A DNA stretch of 5,788 nucleotides from NCBI GenBank assembly GCA_947253735.1, contig CAMYAU010000094.1:1-5788 (forward strand), read 5' to 3'. Shown here in pieces: positions 1-5,600 of the stretch (positions are counted from its first letter, which is position 1; each line of letters starts with the position of its first letter). The stretch comes from an uncultured Varibaculum sp. Its GTDB lineage: Bacteria; Actinomycetota; Actinomycetes; Actinomycetales; Actinomycetaceae. The notes below the pieces were generated by a model that saw only the letters and a list, made by a program, of their open reading frames with translations, was not told where the DNA came from and did no database searches. A program made the translations under genes and the position numbers.

Positions 1-326
1 CCAACCCCGGTGGGGACAACCCGGGTGGCACCAACCCCGGTGGGAATAACCCGGGCGGCACCAACCCCGGTGGAGACAACCCGGGCAGTAACAATCCTGG
101 CGATAATCCAGGTAGCAACCAGCCGGGTACGGGAGCAACGGGTACCCCTGATTCCACGCCGAGTAACCCGAACAGTTCTACTACTCCGGGGGTAAAGAAG
201 GTTGCCTCCGCAGAACACGCTAAGCTGGCACGTACAGGTTCAAGCATGCTACCTATCGCAGGCGTTGGCTTTACCGCTCTTGCAATCGGTGTTCTGCTCA
301 AGCGAAAGGAACGCAAGCTGAGCTAA
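1..326 (+). CDS. C-terminal part of a sortase-anchored (LAxTG) surface protein with NPGG repeats, 5' end outside the window
   Basis: This is the tail of a secreted cell-wall-anchored protein. The reading frame begins with the codon at 3-5 and runs 107 residues to TAA at 324-326. Visible residues 1-30 are five-residue repeats of the form NPGG plus T, D or N. Residues 31-63 are a Pro/Asn/Ser/Thr/Gly-rich stalk. A complete sorting signal follows: LARTG (residues 75-79, bases 225-239), a hydrophobic stretch of about 20 residues (LPIAGVGFTALAIGVLL within it) and a basic tail KRKERKLS. Sortase would cut between Thr and Gly and join the protein to the cell wall. The LAxTG form, rather than LPxTG, is the type known for class E sortases of actinobacteria. 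The N-terminal functional domains and the signal peptide lie upstream, so the protein's binding or enzymatic role cannot be told. Other frames across the repeat are also open but show no protein-like features. Confidence 0.9.
   Translation, partial: NPGGDNPGGTNPGGNNPGGTNPGGDNPGSNNPGDNPGSNQPGTGATGTPDSTPSNPNSSTTPGVKKVASAEHAKLARTGSSMLPIAGVGFTALAIGVLLKRKERKLS
3..92 (+). repeat. Three tandem 30-bp repeats encoding NPGGx-NPGGx
   Basis: Three consecutive 30-bp units (3-32, 33-62, 63-92) follow the pattern aaccccggtgg-N-RAY-aacccggg-N-ggcacc. Each encodes two NPGGx pentapeptides. The third unit is degenerate at its 3' end (ggcacc becomes agtaac), and the repeat then decays into NPGDNPGSNQPGT. The array may continue to the left of the window. 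It is coding sequence for a flexible stalk or linker in the surface protein. Confidence 0.92.
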
Positions 327-345
327 CCGAAAACACGGCTAGGCT

Positions 346-388
346 AAAGGGTGGCGGGCAGTAAGATTTTTACTGCCCGCCACCCTTT
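346..388 (+). terminator. Strong intrinsic terminator after the surface-protein gene
   Basis: Bases 349-364 pair perfectly with 370-385 around the 5-nt loop GATTT (16 GC-rich base pairs). The flanking AAA (346-348) and TTT (386-388) extend it to 19 bp. It starts 20 bp after the stop codon. The T-tract is short (TTT then CGGGG), but the stem is exceptionally stable. Confidence 0.85.
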
Positions 389-441
389 CGGGGCTAATGC
401 CCATTTGGGTATTAACCCCGGGTTCGAATCCCCAAGCTTAT

Positions 442-482
442 AAAATACCGGGGTCTCAGGATAAACCTGAGACCCCTATTTT
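442..482. terminator. Bidirectional terminator-like hairpin
   Basis: An 11-bp perfect stem (GGGGTCTCAGG at 450-460 with its complement at 466-476) closes over the loop ATAAA. It is flanked by AAAATA on the left and TATTTT on the right, so it can act on either strand. On the plus strand it would back up the terminator at 346-388. On the minus strand it would catch read-through from the tRNA-Ala gene. Confidence 0.75.
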
Positions 483-512
483 GTGCCAGCAATCCCTGAC
501 GGGATTGCGCAC
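483..512. other. Stem-loop without T-tract
   Basis: GCAATCCC (489-496) pairs with GGGATTGC (501-508) around the loop TGAC. An outer GTGC/GCAC pair (483-486 with 509-512) adds four base pairs past a two-base CA bulge. There is no run of T on either side, so it does not look like an intrinsic terminator. Its role is unknown. It sits between the bidirectional hairpin and the tRNA terminator. Confidence 0.6.
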
Positions 513-533
513 GATTTCGTCATCCTCACTAAT

Positions 534-555
534 AAAAAAGCCCAAACGGCTTTTT
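534..555 (-). terminator. Intrinsic terminator of the tRNA-Ala gene
   Basis: Read on the minus strand, AAAAAGCC pairs with GGCTTTTT (8 bp) over the 5-nt loop GTTTG, followed by a further T and TATT. It lies about 20 bp after the 3' end of the tRNA, the expected place for its terminator. Confidence 0.8.
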
Positions 556-576
556 CACCGTTCGGACTCCTCATCG

Positions 577-649
577 TGGAGCTAAGGGGATTCGAACCCC
601 TGACCTTCTCATTGCGAACGAGACGCGCTACCAACTGCGCCATAGCCCC
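577..649 (-). tRNA. tRNA-Ala, anticodon CGC
   Basis: The minus strand folds into a complete 73-nt cloverleaf. The acceptor stem is GGGGCTA/TAGCTCC with A73. The D stem is GCGC/GCGC with loop AGTTGGTA. The anticodon stem TCTCG/TGAGA carries loop TTCGCAA, giving anticodon CGC, which reads GCG alanine codons. The variable loop is AGGTC, and the T arm is AGGGG-TTCGAAT-CCCCT. The acceptor stem has the G3-U70 wobble pair that marks tRNA-Ala. The 3' CCA is not encoded (CGATGA follows), so it must be added by nucleotidyltransferase. The gene is a single tRNA, transcribed away from the carbonic anhydrase gene, with its own terminator. Confidence 0.97.
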
Positions 650-663
650 TAGGTACTCTCAAA

Positions 664-693
664 AGCCTAAGCGGGTAACAGGCAAATTTGCAA
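664..693 (-). promoter_or_regulatory. Possible promoter of the tRNA-Ala gene
   Basis: On the minus strand TTGCAA (688-693) and TAGGCT (664-669) are separated by 18 bp. The -10 element ends 14 bp before the first tRNA base, so the transcript would carry a short 5' leader. Both boxes are imperfect, so this is tentative. Confidence 0.3.
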
Positions 694-730
694 ACCACGA
701 AGCTGTGGGATTGCGCTCAAGAAAAATAAC

Positions 731-760
731 TTGGTTACGCTACCGCCAACTAGGCATATT
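731..760 (+). promoter_or_regulatory. Possible promoter of the carbonic anhydrase gene
   Basis: TTGGTT (731-736) and CATATT (755-760) lie 18 bp apart, about 40 bp upstream of the start codon, in an AT-rich stretch. TATTTA (757-762) and TACGAT (764-769) are alternative -10 boxes. The match is weak. Confidence 0.3.
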
Positions 761-800
761 TATTACGATTTAACTATCAACTAGAAAAACAGGAGCGACC

Positions 801-1286
801 ATGGATCCTATTGAGCAGTTACTCGAAAACGAAGCCGCATACGCCGAAAAGTTTCCCGGAGAAGCCCCCCACCTACCCGAGATGAAAGTGGCGGTAGTAA
901 CCTGCATGGATTGCCGGATTGACGTGGAAACCATGCTAGGGGTAGAGCCCGGACAAATCCACGTGATCCGTAACGCCGGCGGCCTGGTCACCCCCGACAC
1001 CATCCGCACCCTCGCCGCCTCCCAGCGCAGCTTGGGAACCAAGTACGTGATGCTGATTCAACACACAGATTGCGGCATGTCTAGGACCGATGACGAAGAA
1101 TTCCTCGCACAAATCGAAAAAGAAACCGGGCAGCGTCCCGATTGGAGACCTGGAGGGTTCAAAGACGTGGACGAATCGGTTAAAGCAGGTATGAAGAAAC
1201 TGTTAGATAGTCCCTTTGTAGGCGGTACGGTTCGCGGCTTTGTCCTGGACATCAAAAATGGAGGACTCCGGGAAGTTGCCTTATAG
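801..1286 (+). CDS. Beta-class carbonic anhydrase
   Basis: A cytoplasmic zinc enzyme that interconverts CO2 and bicarbonate, supplying bicarbonate for carboxylases and buffering pH. The 161-residue product has the normal length for the small beta-carbonic anhydrases of the mycobacterial Rv1284 type, which it resembles throughout. Zinc ligands are Cys35 (in CMDCR), His88 and Cys91 (in HTDCG). The catalytic Asp37-Arg39 pair is present. VIRNAGG (55-61) and the C-terminal RGFVLDIKNGGLREV are family-typical. The motif carries Cys38, where Rv1284 as I recall it has Ala (CMDAR), giving an extra thiol beside the zinc site. The ATG at 801 is preceded by AGGAG (791-795) with 5-bp spacing. The gene stands alone, divergent from the tRNA and convergent with the aldehyde dehydrogenase gene. 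The family call is secure; the physiological role is inferred from the family. Confidence 0.95.
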   Translation: MDPIEQLLENEAAYAEKFPGEAPHLPEMKVAVVTCMDCRIDVETMLGVEPGQIHVIRNAGGLVTPDTIRTLAASQRSLGTKYVMLIQHTDCGMSRTDDEEFLAQIEKETGQRPDWRPGGFKDVDESVKAGMKKLLDSPFVGGTVRGFVLDIKNGGLREVAL

Positions 1287-1373
1287 AGATACGCCGCCAC
1301 TTCCCTAATACTTCGCCATCTTCTGCAGGGATGAAGGCTTAAGACCATTCCTATCCGCTGCACCCCCTAAACG

Positions 1374-2783
1374 CTAACGCAATAGGGAACGCAGGATTTT
1401 CAAAGATTTTTCTCCATAGGGGTGGTGACGCACCGGAATATCAAAAAGCCAAGATTTACGGAGAACCGTTTGCTCCCGGGTCATGGCCTTAAACGACCAG
1501 TCTCCGTGATAATTTCCCATCCCCGAGTTACCTACGCCCCCAAAAGGCGCCTTCGAAGAGCTCATATGGAGCAAAGTGTCATTGATACATACTCCCCCGG
1601 CGTTCACTTTACTCATCACTTGCCGGGCAAACCTGCGATCTTTCGTAAAGATATACAGTGCCAGGGGGTGTTCTCGCTCTTCATAGTCCGCCAAAGTTGC
1701 TTCCAGATCTGTAAAAGGAAGCACCGGCAGAATCGGACCAAAAATTTCTTCCGACATCACCGGAGAATCCCAAGAAGGATTATCCACGATCACCGGTTTT
1801 ATCTGCTGGGTTTGCCGGTCAAGAAAATCTTCCGCACGGCCTGCGCCTTTCGCACCCAAGAGTCTTTGCCCCGCGAGCAGACCCGACAGGCGGGAAAAAT
1901 GCTTGGGAGAAATAATCTTGACGAACGCAGATTTTCGGTATTGCTCACTGGGGAAAGCCCGGGCAATCCCCGCCTGCAAAGCGGCGATTAACTGGGCCCG
2001 CACGTCCTCGTGCACATATATATAGTCGATGCTGACGCAAGTTTGCCCCGCGTTAAGCAGTTTACCGAACAGAATCCTGCGCGCAGTTTTTTCGATATTG
2101 GCGGTACGATCCACAAAACAGGGAGATTTTCCGCCCAGCTCCAAGGTTACCGGGGTCAAGTAGCGGGATGCGGCTTCCATTACCACCCGTCCCACCGCCG
2201 GAGAGCCGGTAAAGAAAATATGGTCAAAGCGCTGCTCTAACAGGGCAGTATTTTCGGCGCGACCACCACGGATAACGTTCGCCATTCCAGGTGGGAGGGC
2301 ACGGCGCAAGATTTTTTCGATCACCTCACAGGTGTGCGGGGTATAGGCAGAGGGCTTGACAACCACCGTATTTCCCCCGGCTATAGCGGCGGCAATGGGT
2401 TCCATAGTGAGTTGGAAAGGATAGTTCCACGGACTCATCACCAACACCACCCCGTAGGGTTCGCGTTGCACCTGTAGCCACCCGGGCAGCTGGGATAGGG
2501 AAGGTAGTTTTGGGCGAGGCAGAGCCAGCCAGGGTAGGCGGCGCCGCAAATGTTTTATTTCCGCTTTCACCAGGGAAATTTCGCTCATATAGGCTTCGGC
2601 GCGACTTTTATTTAAGTCCAGCTTGAGGGCGCGATAAATCTCTGCCTGCGATTTTTCTATTTCCCGTAACAGGGCAGTGAGATTTTTCTGCCGCCCGGAT
2701 ATCGAGATCGTAGTTCCGCGGTTAAAACAGCTACGCGCGGTCTCGACCGCGCGCCTAATGGCTTGCTCTTGCGAACTGCTCAT
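1374..2783 (-). CDS. Aldehyde dehydrogenase, ALDH3-like (NAD(P)-dependent)
   Basis: It oxidises an aldehyde to the carboxylic acid with NAD(P)+. The 469 residues match the usual length of ALDH3-type enzymes (fatty or aromatic aldehyde dehydrogenases, Bacillus YwdH-like). Key elements in order: SPWNYP (117-122) with the oxyanion Asn120, KPS with Lys143 for cofactor binding, FTGS (191-194), catalytic base Glu215 in ELGGKSP, nucleophile Cys249 in NAGQTC, EEIFGP (345-350), and the ALDH3-typical SGMGNYHG (420-427). All catalytic residues are intact. No signal peptide is present; the C-terminal tail (about 440-469) is basic and has no clear membrane helix. The ATG is preceded by AGAGAGG (minus strand, 2791-2797) at 7-bp spacing. 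It is the last gene of the minus-strand operon, 59 bp after the aldolase gene with no clear terminator between, so it probably removes the aldehyde made by the upstream enzymes. The substrate is unknown. Confidence 0.93.
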   Translation of the reverse strand: MSSSQEQAIRRAVETARSCFNRGTTISISGRQKNLTALLREIEKSQAEIYRALKLDLNKSRAEAYMSEISLVKAEIKHLRRRLPWLALPRPKLPSLSQLPGWLQVQREPYGVVLVMSPWNYPFQLTMEPIAAAIAGGNTVVVKPSAYTPHTCEVIEKILRRALPPGMANVIRGGRAENTALLEQRFDHIFFTGSPAVGRVVMEAASRYLTPVTLELGGKSPCFVDRTANIEKTARRILFGKLLNAGQTCVSIDYIYVHEDVRAQLIAALQAGIARAFPSEQYRKSAFVKIISPKHFSRLSGLLAGQRLLGAKGAGRAEDFLDRQTQQIKPVIVDNPSWDSPVMSEEIFGPILPVLPFTDLEATLADYEEREHPLALYIFTKDRRFARQVMSKVNAGGVCINDTLLHMSSSKAPFGGVGNSGMGNYHGDWSFKAMTREQTVLRKSWLFDIPVRHHPYGEKSLKILRSLLR

Positions 2784-2842
2784 GCCTGTACCTCTCTACC
2801 GGCGAGCACCTACTTCCTACCCGGTTCCCTATTATTTTGCGA

Positions 2843-3886
2843 TCAGCTAGCCTGTTTTGAATATTTACGGCGATAGATTTCCCGCATCAACAATGCCTCT
2901 GCCTTTTTTAACGGCTTCGCCCCGCAAACGCGGGCGTAACGCGCCGCTAAGGCGTTTTTCTCTAGCACTATCTGCGCACTGTGAGCAGCATCCAGATCCG
3001 CGCCGAGGCAATAGGCCGCCGTGTTGGTCAGTACCGCATTCCCTCGGGTGGTTCCATCAGCTTTCAAGCCGATAATCTGCGCAAAATCATCCAGGTAGGC
3101 AGGTAGTTTTCCTCCAAAAAAGTCCGCCACCTGCGCGTGGTGGCAGGTAATAATAGCGCCAACATCGGGGCGCTGTCGATAAATCCGCAAGTGATTCGCC
3201 TGCGTAGCAGCGTCCGGGGTGGTGGGACGGCCTTGCTCATCAACCCAAACTAGGGCGTCATCCTCCTCACGCCGGGAAGTAAGCGAACGCGCAGGCAAAG
3301 GCGGTAGACAGGAAAGTTCGCGCTGATATAAATCCTTGGCTACCTTTTCTAAAGCATTCGCCAGATGCCGCGCCTGACCAGCACTTTCAGCCCAAATCAT
3401 GGCGCCATGAGCTTTCATCAAAATCACCTGCGCCCCGGTGCGCTGCAGGGTTTCTTCCACCCCGCGGTGCAGCTTTTTCGTCGAGGGCAACCCATAGGGA
3501 GCCACCGGCAATACCTCTTGCCCCAATGCTGCTTGTGCTTCCTCATCCAGCGGGAAATCCTTTTTCGCCAGCGATAAAGCAGAGGCATAGGGCTGGTGAG
3601 TATGAATCACCCACCGCGCCTGCGGAAATAAGCGATAGGTGAGGGCGTGCATGGGGTATTCAGAGGAAGGTTTATAGGGGCCAGACCAATCTTTGGGGCC
3701 GCTACATAGAGCCAGCTCCTCCTCAGTCATGGTTTCGTAGCGGCGTCCCGAGGGGGTAATCAAAAAGTCGTCGCCGCTGTCTCGCACCGAAAAATTACCC
3801 CAGGTGCGGACCACCAAACCGTCGGAGAGCAGCTGATGCGAGAGCTCAACTAGTTTTGCCCGCTTATCACCTTCATCGCAGTTCAC
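2843..3886 (-). CDS. Two-domain class II aldolase/adducin-family protein, second domain catalytically degenerate
   Basis: A 347-residue cytoplasmic protein. Residues 1-195 form a class II aldolase domain of the L-fuculose-phosphate aldolase type: GNFSVR (30-35), TPSG (44-47), SSE with catalytic Glu76, HTH with metal ligands His95 and His97, and third ligand His160 in KAHGAM. These positions are nearly those of fuculose-1-phosphate aldolase, so metal-dependent aldol cleavage or condensation is likely. Residues 210-320 align to the second half of the same fold (NHLRIYRQRPDVGAII, LPAYLDDFAQIIG, GADLDAAHSAQIVLEKNALAARYA). There the equivalents of Glu76, His95 and His160 are Thr228, Thr247 and Ala290, so this half is probably structural or regulatory. 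The start is GTG at 3886, overlapping the aminotransferase stop in GTGA, with AAGGTGG 7 bp upstream, implying translational coupling. The substrate is unknown; the usual single-domain family length is about 210-275 residues. Confidence 0.88.
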   Translation of the reverse strand: MNCDEGDKRAKLVELSHQLLSDGLVVRTWGNFSVRDSGDDFLITPSGRRYETMTEEELALCSGPKDWSGPYKPSSEYPMHALTYRLFPQARWVIHTHQPYASALSLAKKDFPLDEEAQAALGQEVLPVAPYGLPSTKKLHRGVEETLQRTGAQVILMKAHGAMIWAESAGQARHLANALEKVAKDLYQRELSCLPPLPARSLTSRREEDDALVWVDEQGRPTTPDAATQANHLRIYRQRPDVGAIITCHHAQVADFFGGKLPAYLDDFAQIIGLKADGTTRGNAVLTNTAAYCLGADLDAAHSAQIVLEKNALAARYARVCGAKPLKKAEALLMREIYRRKYSKQAS

Positions 3887-3900
3887 AGCTTTACCACCTT
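3883..3900 (-). promoter_or_regulatory. Overlapping stop/start (GTGA) and ribosome binding site of the aldolase gene
   Basis: The minus strand reads AAGGTGG (3894-3900), 7 bp, then GTGA (3883-3886), in which the aldolase GTG start and the aminotransferase TGA stop share bases. The good ribosome binding site supports this GTG start, and the overlap indicates coupled translation of the two enzymes. Confidence 0.8.
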
Positions 3901-5340
3901 TTGGAATACCCGTTCAAAGGCGGCAAGCGCCCGGTCGATATCCTCTTCGTTATAAGCGGCCGAGGTATAGAGTCGGGAACCCGCCAAAGTCACGATACCT
4001 TCTGCCATGTAGGCTGCGCCCATATGCTCCATTTCCTTCTTACGCTCACTAGTGGCTTTCAAGAGCGCGGGGATCTCCCAGGGTTTCTTCCAGTTAATCG
4101 CAAAATGCATAGTCCCCACAGTCTCCAGGTGACACACACTGCGCTGATTAAAGGCCACAAACGGCAAACGGTATTGCTTTATGAGAGCGCGGAGCCCATC
4201 GGTTAAACGATCCCCCATCTTGGCGGCACGATCACAAGCCGAAGTCTCAGCGATTTCTTTAATGGTGTAGTAGCCAGCCAACGAAGATAGCGGATTCGCG
4301 GTCATGGTCCCCCCGACCAGTGCTTTCTTCACCTTATCTCCGGTTTGGATACCCGCAGCGAGGTAACGCATATATTCTTTGCGCCCTCCCAGGCCACCCG
4401 CAGAGGGGTAACCGCCGGCGATTACTTTGCCAAATACGGTCAGATCGGGCATCACTCCAAAGTAACCTTGCGCCCCGTGTTCGGAAATCCGGAAGGCGGT
4501 CACTACTTCGTCAAAGATCAATAGCGCTCCGTATTTGTTGGCCAGTGCCCTTGCCCCTCGTAAAAATTCTTGGGTAATCGGACGCGTACCGGACTCCGGA
4601 CCGATCGGCTCAATCATAATCGCGGCGGTGCCACCGGTGAGTTTCTTGCGTTTCAGTTTGCGTTCCAGGTCTTCTAGGTCGCCAGGGAAGAACTCGTCAG
4701 TCAGCGACATACAACGCAAAGGAATCCCACTGGCCTGGGTAAACTTTGATCCCGGAATCCGGATCCCGTATGCGAGCTGATCTGACCAGCCGTGATATGC
4801 TCCCCCCATTTTCAGGACGTGGCGATGTTTGGTAGCCAGGCGTGCCACCCGAATCGAGGCCATACAGGCTTCAGTACCGGAGCCGAAAGCCCGGAACATA
4901 TCCACGGAGGGAATCAGTTCGCGCACCAGGGCGCCTAATCGGTACTCGTATTCATGAAAAAGCCCAGTCGCGGGACCGCAGGTATTGAGTAAGTCAATAA
5001 CTTTTTCCCTTATCTGTGGGGGGTTTGAGCCCAGAACTGTGGGCCCGCCCGCCTGCAGGAAATCCAGATATTCATTACCATCTAGATCCGTCAACTTATT
5101 ACCGTTAGCGCCAGTAAATACCAGGGGGAAGGGATGATTAAACGCCAGATTATGTTGCACGCCGCCCGGGATAACCTCCTGCGCTTCCCGGATCATCTGC
5201 CGCGATTTAGTGCATTTTTTCGCAAAATATTCGTCCTCATATTCGCGTAAAGCGGACGGTGAGATCGAGTAAATCGGCTGTTTAATTAGTTCATCTAGCT
5301 CGCGCGTTACTTGCCGCGCTCCTGGACGATTAATATCCAT
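3883..5340 (-). CDS. Class III PLP-dependent aminotransferase, glutamate-1-semialdehyde aminomutase-like
   Basis: A cytoplasmic fold-type I PLP enzyme of 485 residues that moves an amino group between an amine or amino acid and a carbonyl compound. Motifs: GSGTEA (153-158) for phosphate binding, YHGW (182-185) stacking on PLP, FDEVVTAFR (276-284) with Asp277 contacting the pyridine nitrogen, Lys305 in FGKVIAGG as the Schiff-base lysine, and GTMTANP (344-350). The overall pattern is HemL-like. However, the protein is about 55 residues longer than HemL (roughly 430), mostly at the N-terminus, has YHGW where HemL usually has YHGH, and has no heme gene beside it, so a paralog with another substrate is likely. 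The frame stays open to a TTG at 5448. ATG 5340 is chosen because the best promoter and an operator lie inside that extension, and family-like sequence starts only after it. Its ribosome binding site is modest (GGGGG, 5-bp spacing). First gene of the operon. Confidence 0.9.
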   Translation of the reverse strand: MDINRPGARQVTRELDELIKQPIYSISPSALREYEDEYFAKKCTKSRQMIREAQEVIPGGVQHNLAFNHPFPLVFTGANGNKLTDLDGNEYLDFLQAGGPTVLGSNPPQIREKVIDLLNTCGPATGLFHEYEYRLGALVRELIPSVDMFRAFGSGTEACMASIRVARLATKHRHVLKMGGAYHGWSDQLAYGIRIPGSKFTQASGIPLRCMSLTDEFFPGDLEDLERKLKRKKLTGGTAAIMIEPIGPESGTRPITQEFLRGARALANKYGALLIFDEVVTAFRISEHGAQGYFGVMPDLTVFGKVIAGGYPSAGGLGGRKEYMRYLAAGIQTGDKVKKALVGGTMTANPLSSLAGYYTIKEIAETSACDRAAKMGDRLTDGLRALIKQYRLPFVAFNQRSVCHLETVGTMHFAINWKKPWEIPALLKATSERKKEMEHMGAAYMAEGIVTLAGSRLYTSAAYNEEDIDRALAAFERVFQKVVKL

Positions 5341-5356
5341 TTTGACCCCCGTTGGA

Positions 5357-5376
5357 CAGCGTGAGCGCTTACTCAC
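5357..5376. promoter_or_regulatory. Operator site 1 for the divergent TetR-type regulator (operon leader)
   Basis: Read on the minus strand this is GTGAGTAAGCGCTCACGCTG, an imperfect match to the ideal palindrome GTGAGTGAGCGCTCACTCAC. On the plus strand the core GTGAGCGCTTACTCACC (5361-5377) differs at only two of 17 bases from a second copy at 5566-5582. It lies just after the predicted transcription start of the operon and before the ribosome binding site, where a bound repressor would block transcription. Binding by the adjacent regulator is inferred. Confidence 0.75.
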
Positions 5377-5389
5377 CACAACGGGACCT

Positions 5390-5418
5390 AGATTAACCTC
5401 TAGGGATGCTTCTGTCAA
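5390..5418 (-). promoter_or_regulatory. Promoter of the aminotransferase-aldolase-ALDH operon
   Basis: On the minus strand a perfect -35 box TTGACA (5413-5418) and a -10 box TAATCT (5390-5395, one mismatch to TATAAT, keeping its first, second and last bases) are separated by exactly 17 bp. Transcription would start near 5382-5383, giving a 5' leader of about 43 nt that contains operator 1 and the ribosome binding site for ATG 5340. Confidence 0.8.
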
Positions 5419-5534
5419 TGATGAACCAACACTCTCCCATCTCCCCAATTATCTCCTTAACAGCGATAATGACCTGTCAGCTGAAAGTATTTTCTTGATA
5501 ATCTCGCCAAATATCCAAAATTACCTCTCGAGGA

Positions 5535-5551
5535 CGTAAGAACGTGTTACG
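5535..5551. other. Second, different imperfect palindrome upstream of tetR
   Basis: CGTAAGAACGTGTTACG pairs at six of eight positions around a central C. It differs from the GTGAG operators and overlaps the possible -10 box TACGAT (5548-5553). It could be a site for another regulator or chance; there is no second copy in the window. Confidence 0.35.
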
Positions 5552-5553
5552 AT
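5548..5553 (+). promoter_or_regulatory. Possible -10 box of the tetR promoter
   Basis: TACGAT fits the TAnnnT form and sits 8-12 bp before operator 2, much like the spacing between the -10 box and operator 1 on the other strand. No good -35 box is seen at 16-18 bp. An alternative is TTGATA (5495-5500), 17 bp, AAATTA (5518-5523). Confidence 0.3.
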
Positions 5554-5561
5554 CACGCCAG

Positions 5562-5581
5562 ATAAGTGAGGGCTCACTCAC
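5562..5581. promoter_or_regulatory. Operator site 2, upstream of tetR (autoregulation)
   Basis: On the minus strand it reads GTGAGTGAGCCCTCACTTAT, close to the ideal palindrome GTGAGTGAGCGCTCACTCAC. The plus-strand core GTGAGGGCTCACTCACC (5566-5582) is the sister copy of operator 1. It ends 19 bp before the regulator's ATG and adjoins its ribosome binding site, the classical place for a TetR-family protein to repress its own gene. Confidence 0.75.
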
Positions 5582-5600
5582 CAGAAAGAGGCAATTAATA

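Noticed and set aside
10..195. Open frame of 61 codons starting with ATG-like repeats in the surface-protein region
   Set aside because: It is an alternate-frame reading of the tandem repeats; the frame at 3-326 ends in a complete sortase signal and is clearly the coding one.
370..442. A plus-strand tRNA ending at the T-arm-like GGGTTCGAATCCCC
   Set aside because: The 5' and 3' acceptor sequences (TTACTGC and AAGCTTA) do not pair, the T stem has only three proper pairs in tRNA register, and no D or anticodon arm can be formed.
770..1363. Minus-strand open frames across the carbonic anhydrase gene
   Set aside because: They overlap a gene with intact catalytic motifs and a good ribosome binding site, and their translations show no recognisable features.
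1287..1373. Terminator between the convergent carbonic anhydrase and aldehyde dehydrogenase genes
   Set aside because: Only weak, interrupted pairings (CTTC..GAAG with ATC..GAT, CCTAT..ATAGG) and no T-tract are visible, so no terminator is called.
5393..5440. A 15-codon leader peptide on the minus strand (ATG GGA GAG TGT TGG ... TAA) after an AAGGAG-like site
   Set aside because: It ends inside the -10 box of the operon promoter and lies upstream of the predicted transcription start, so it would not be in the main transcript; it does not resemble a known attenuator.
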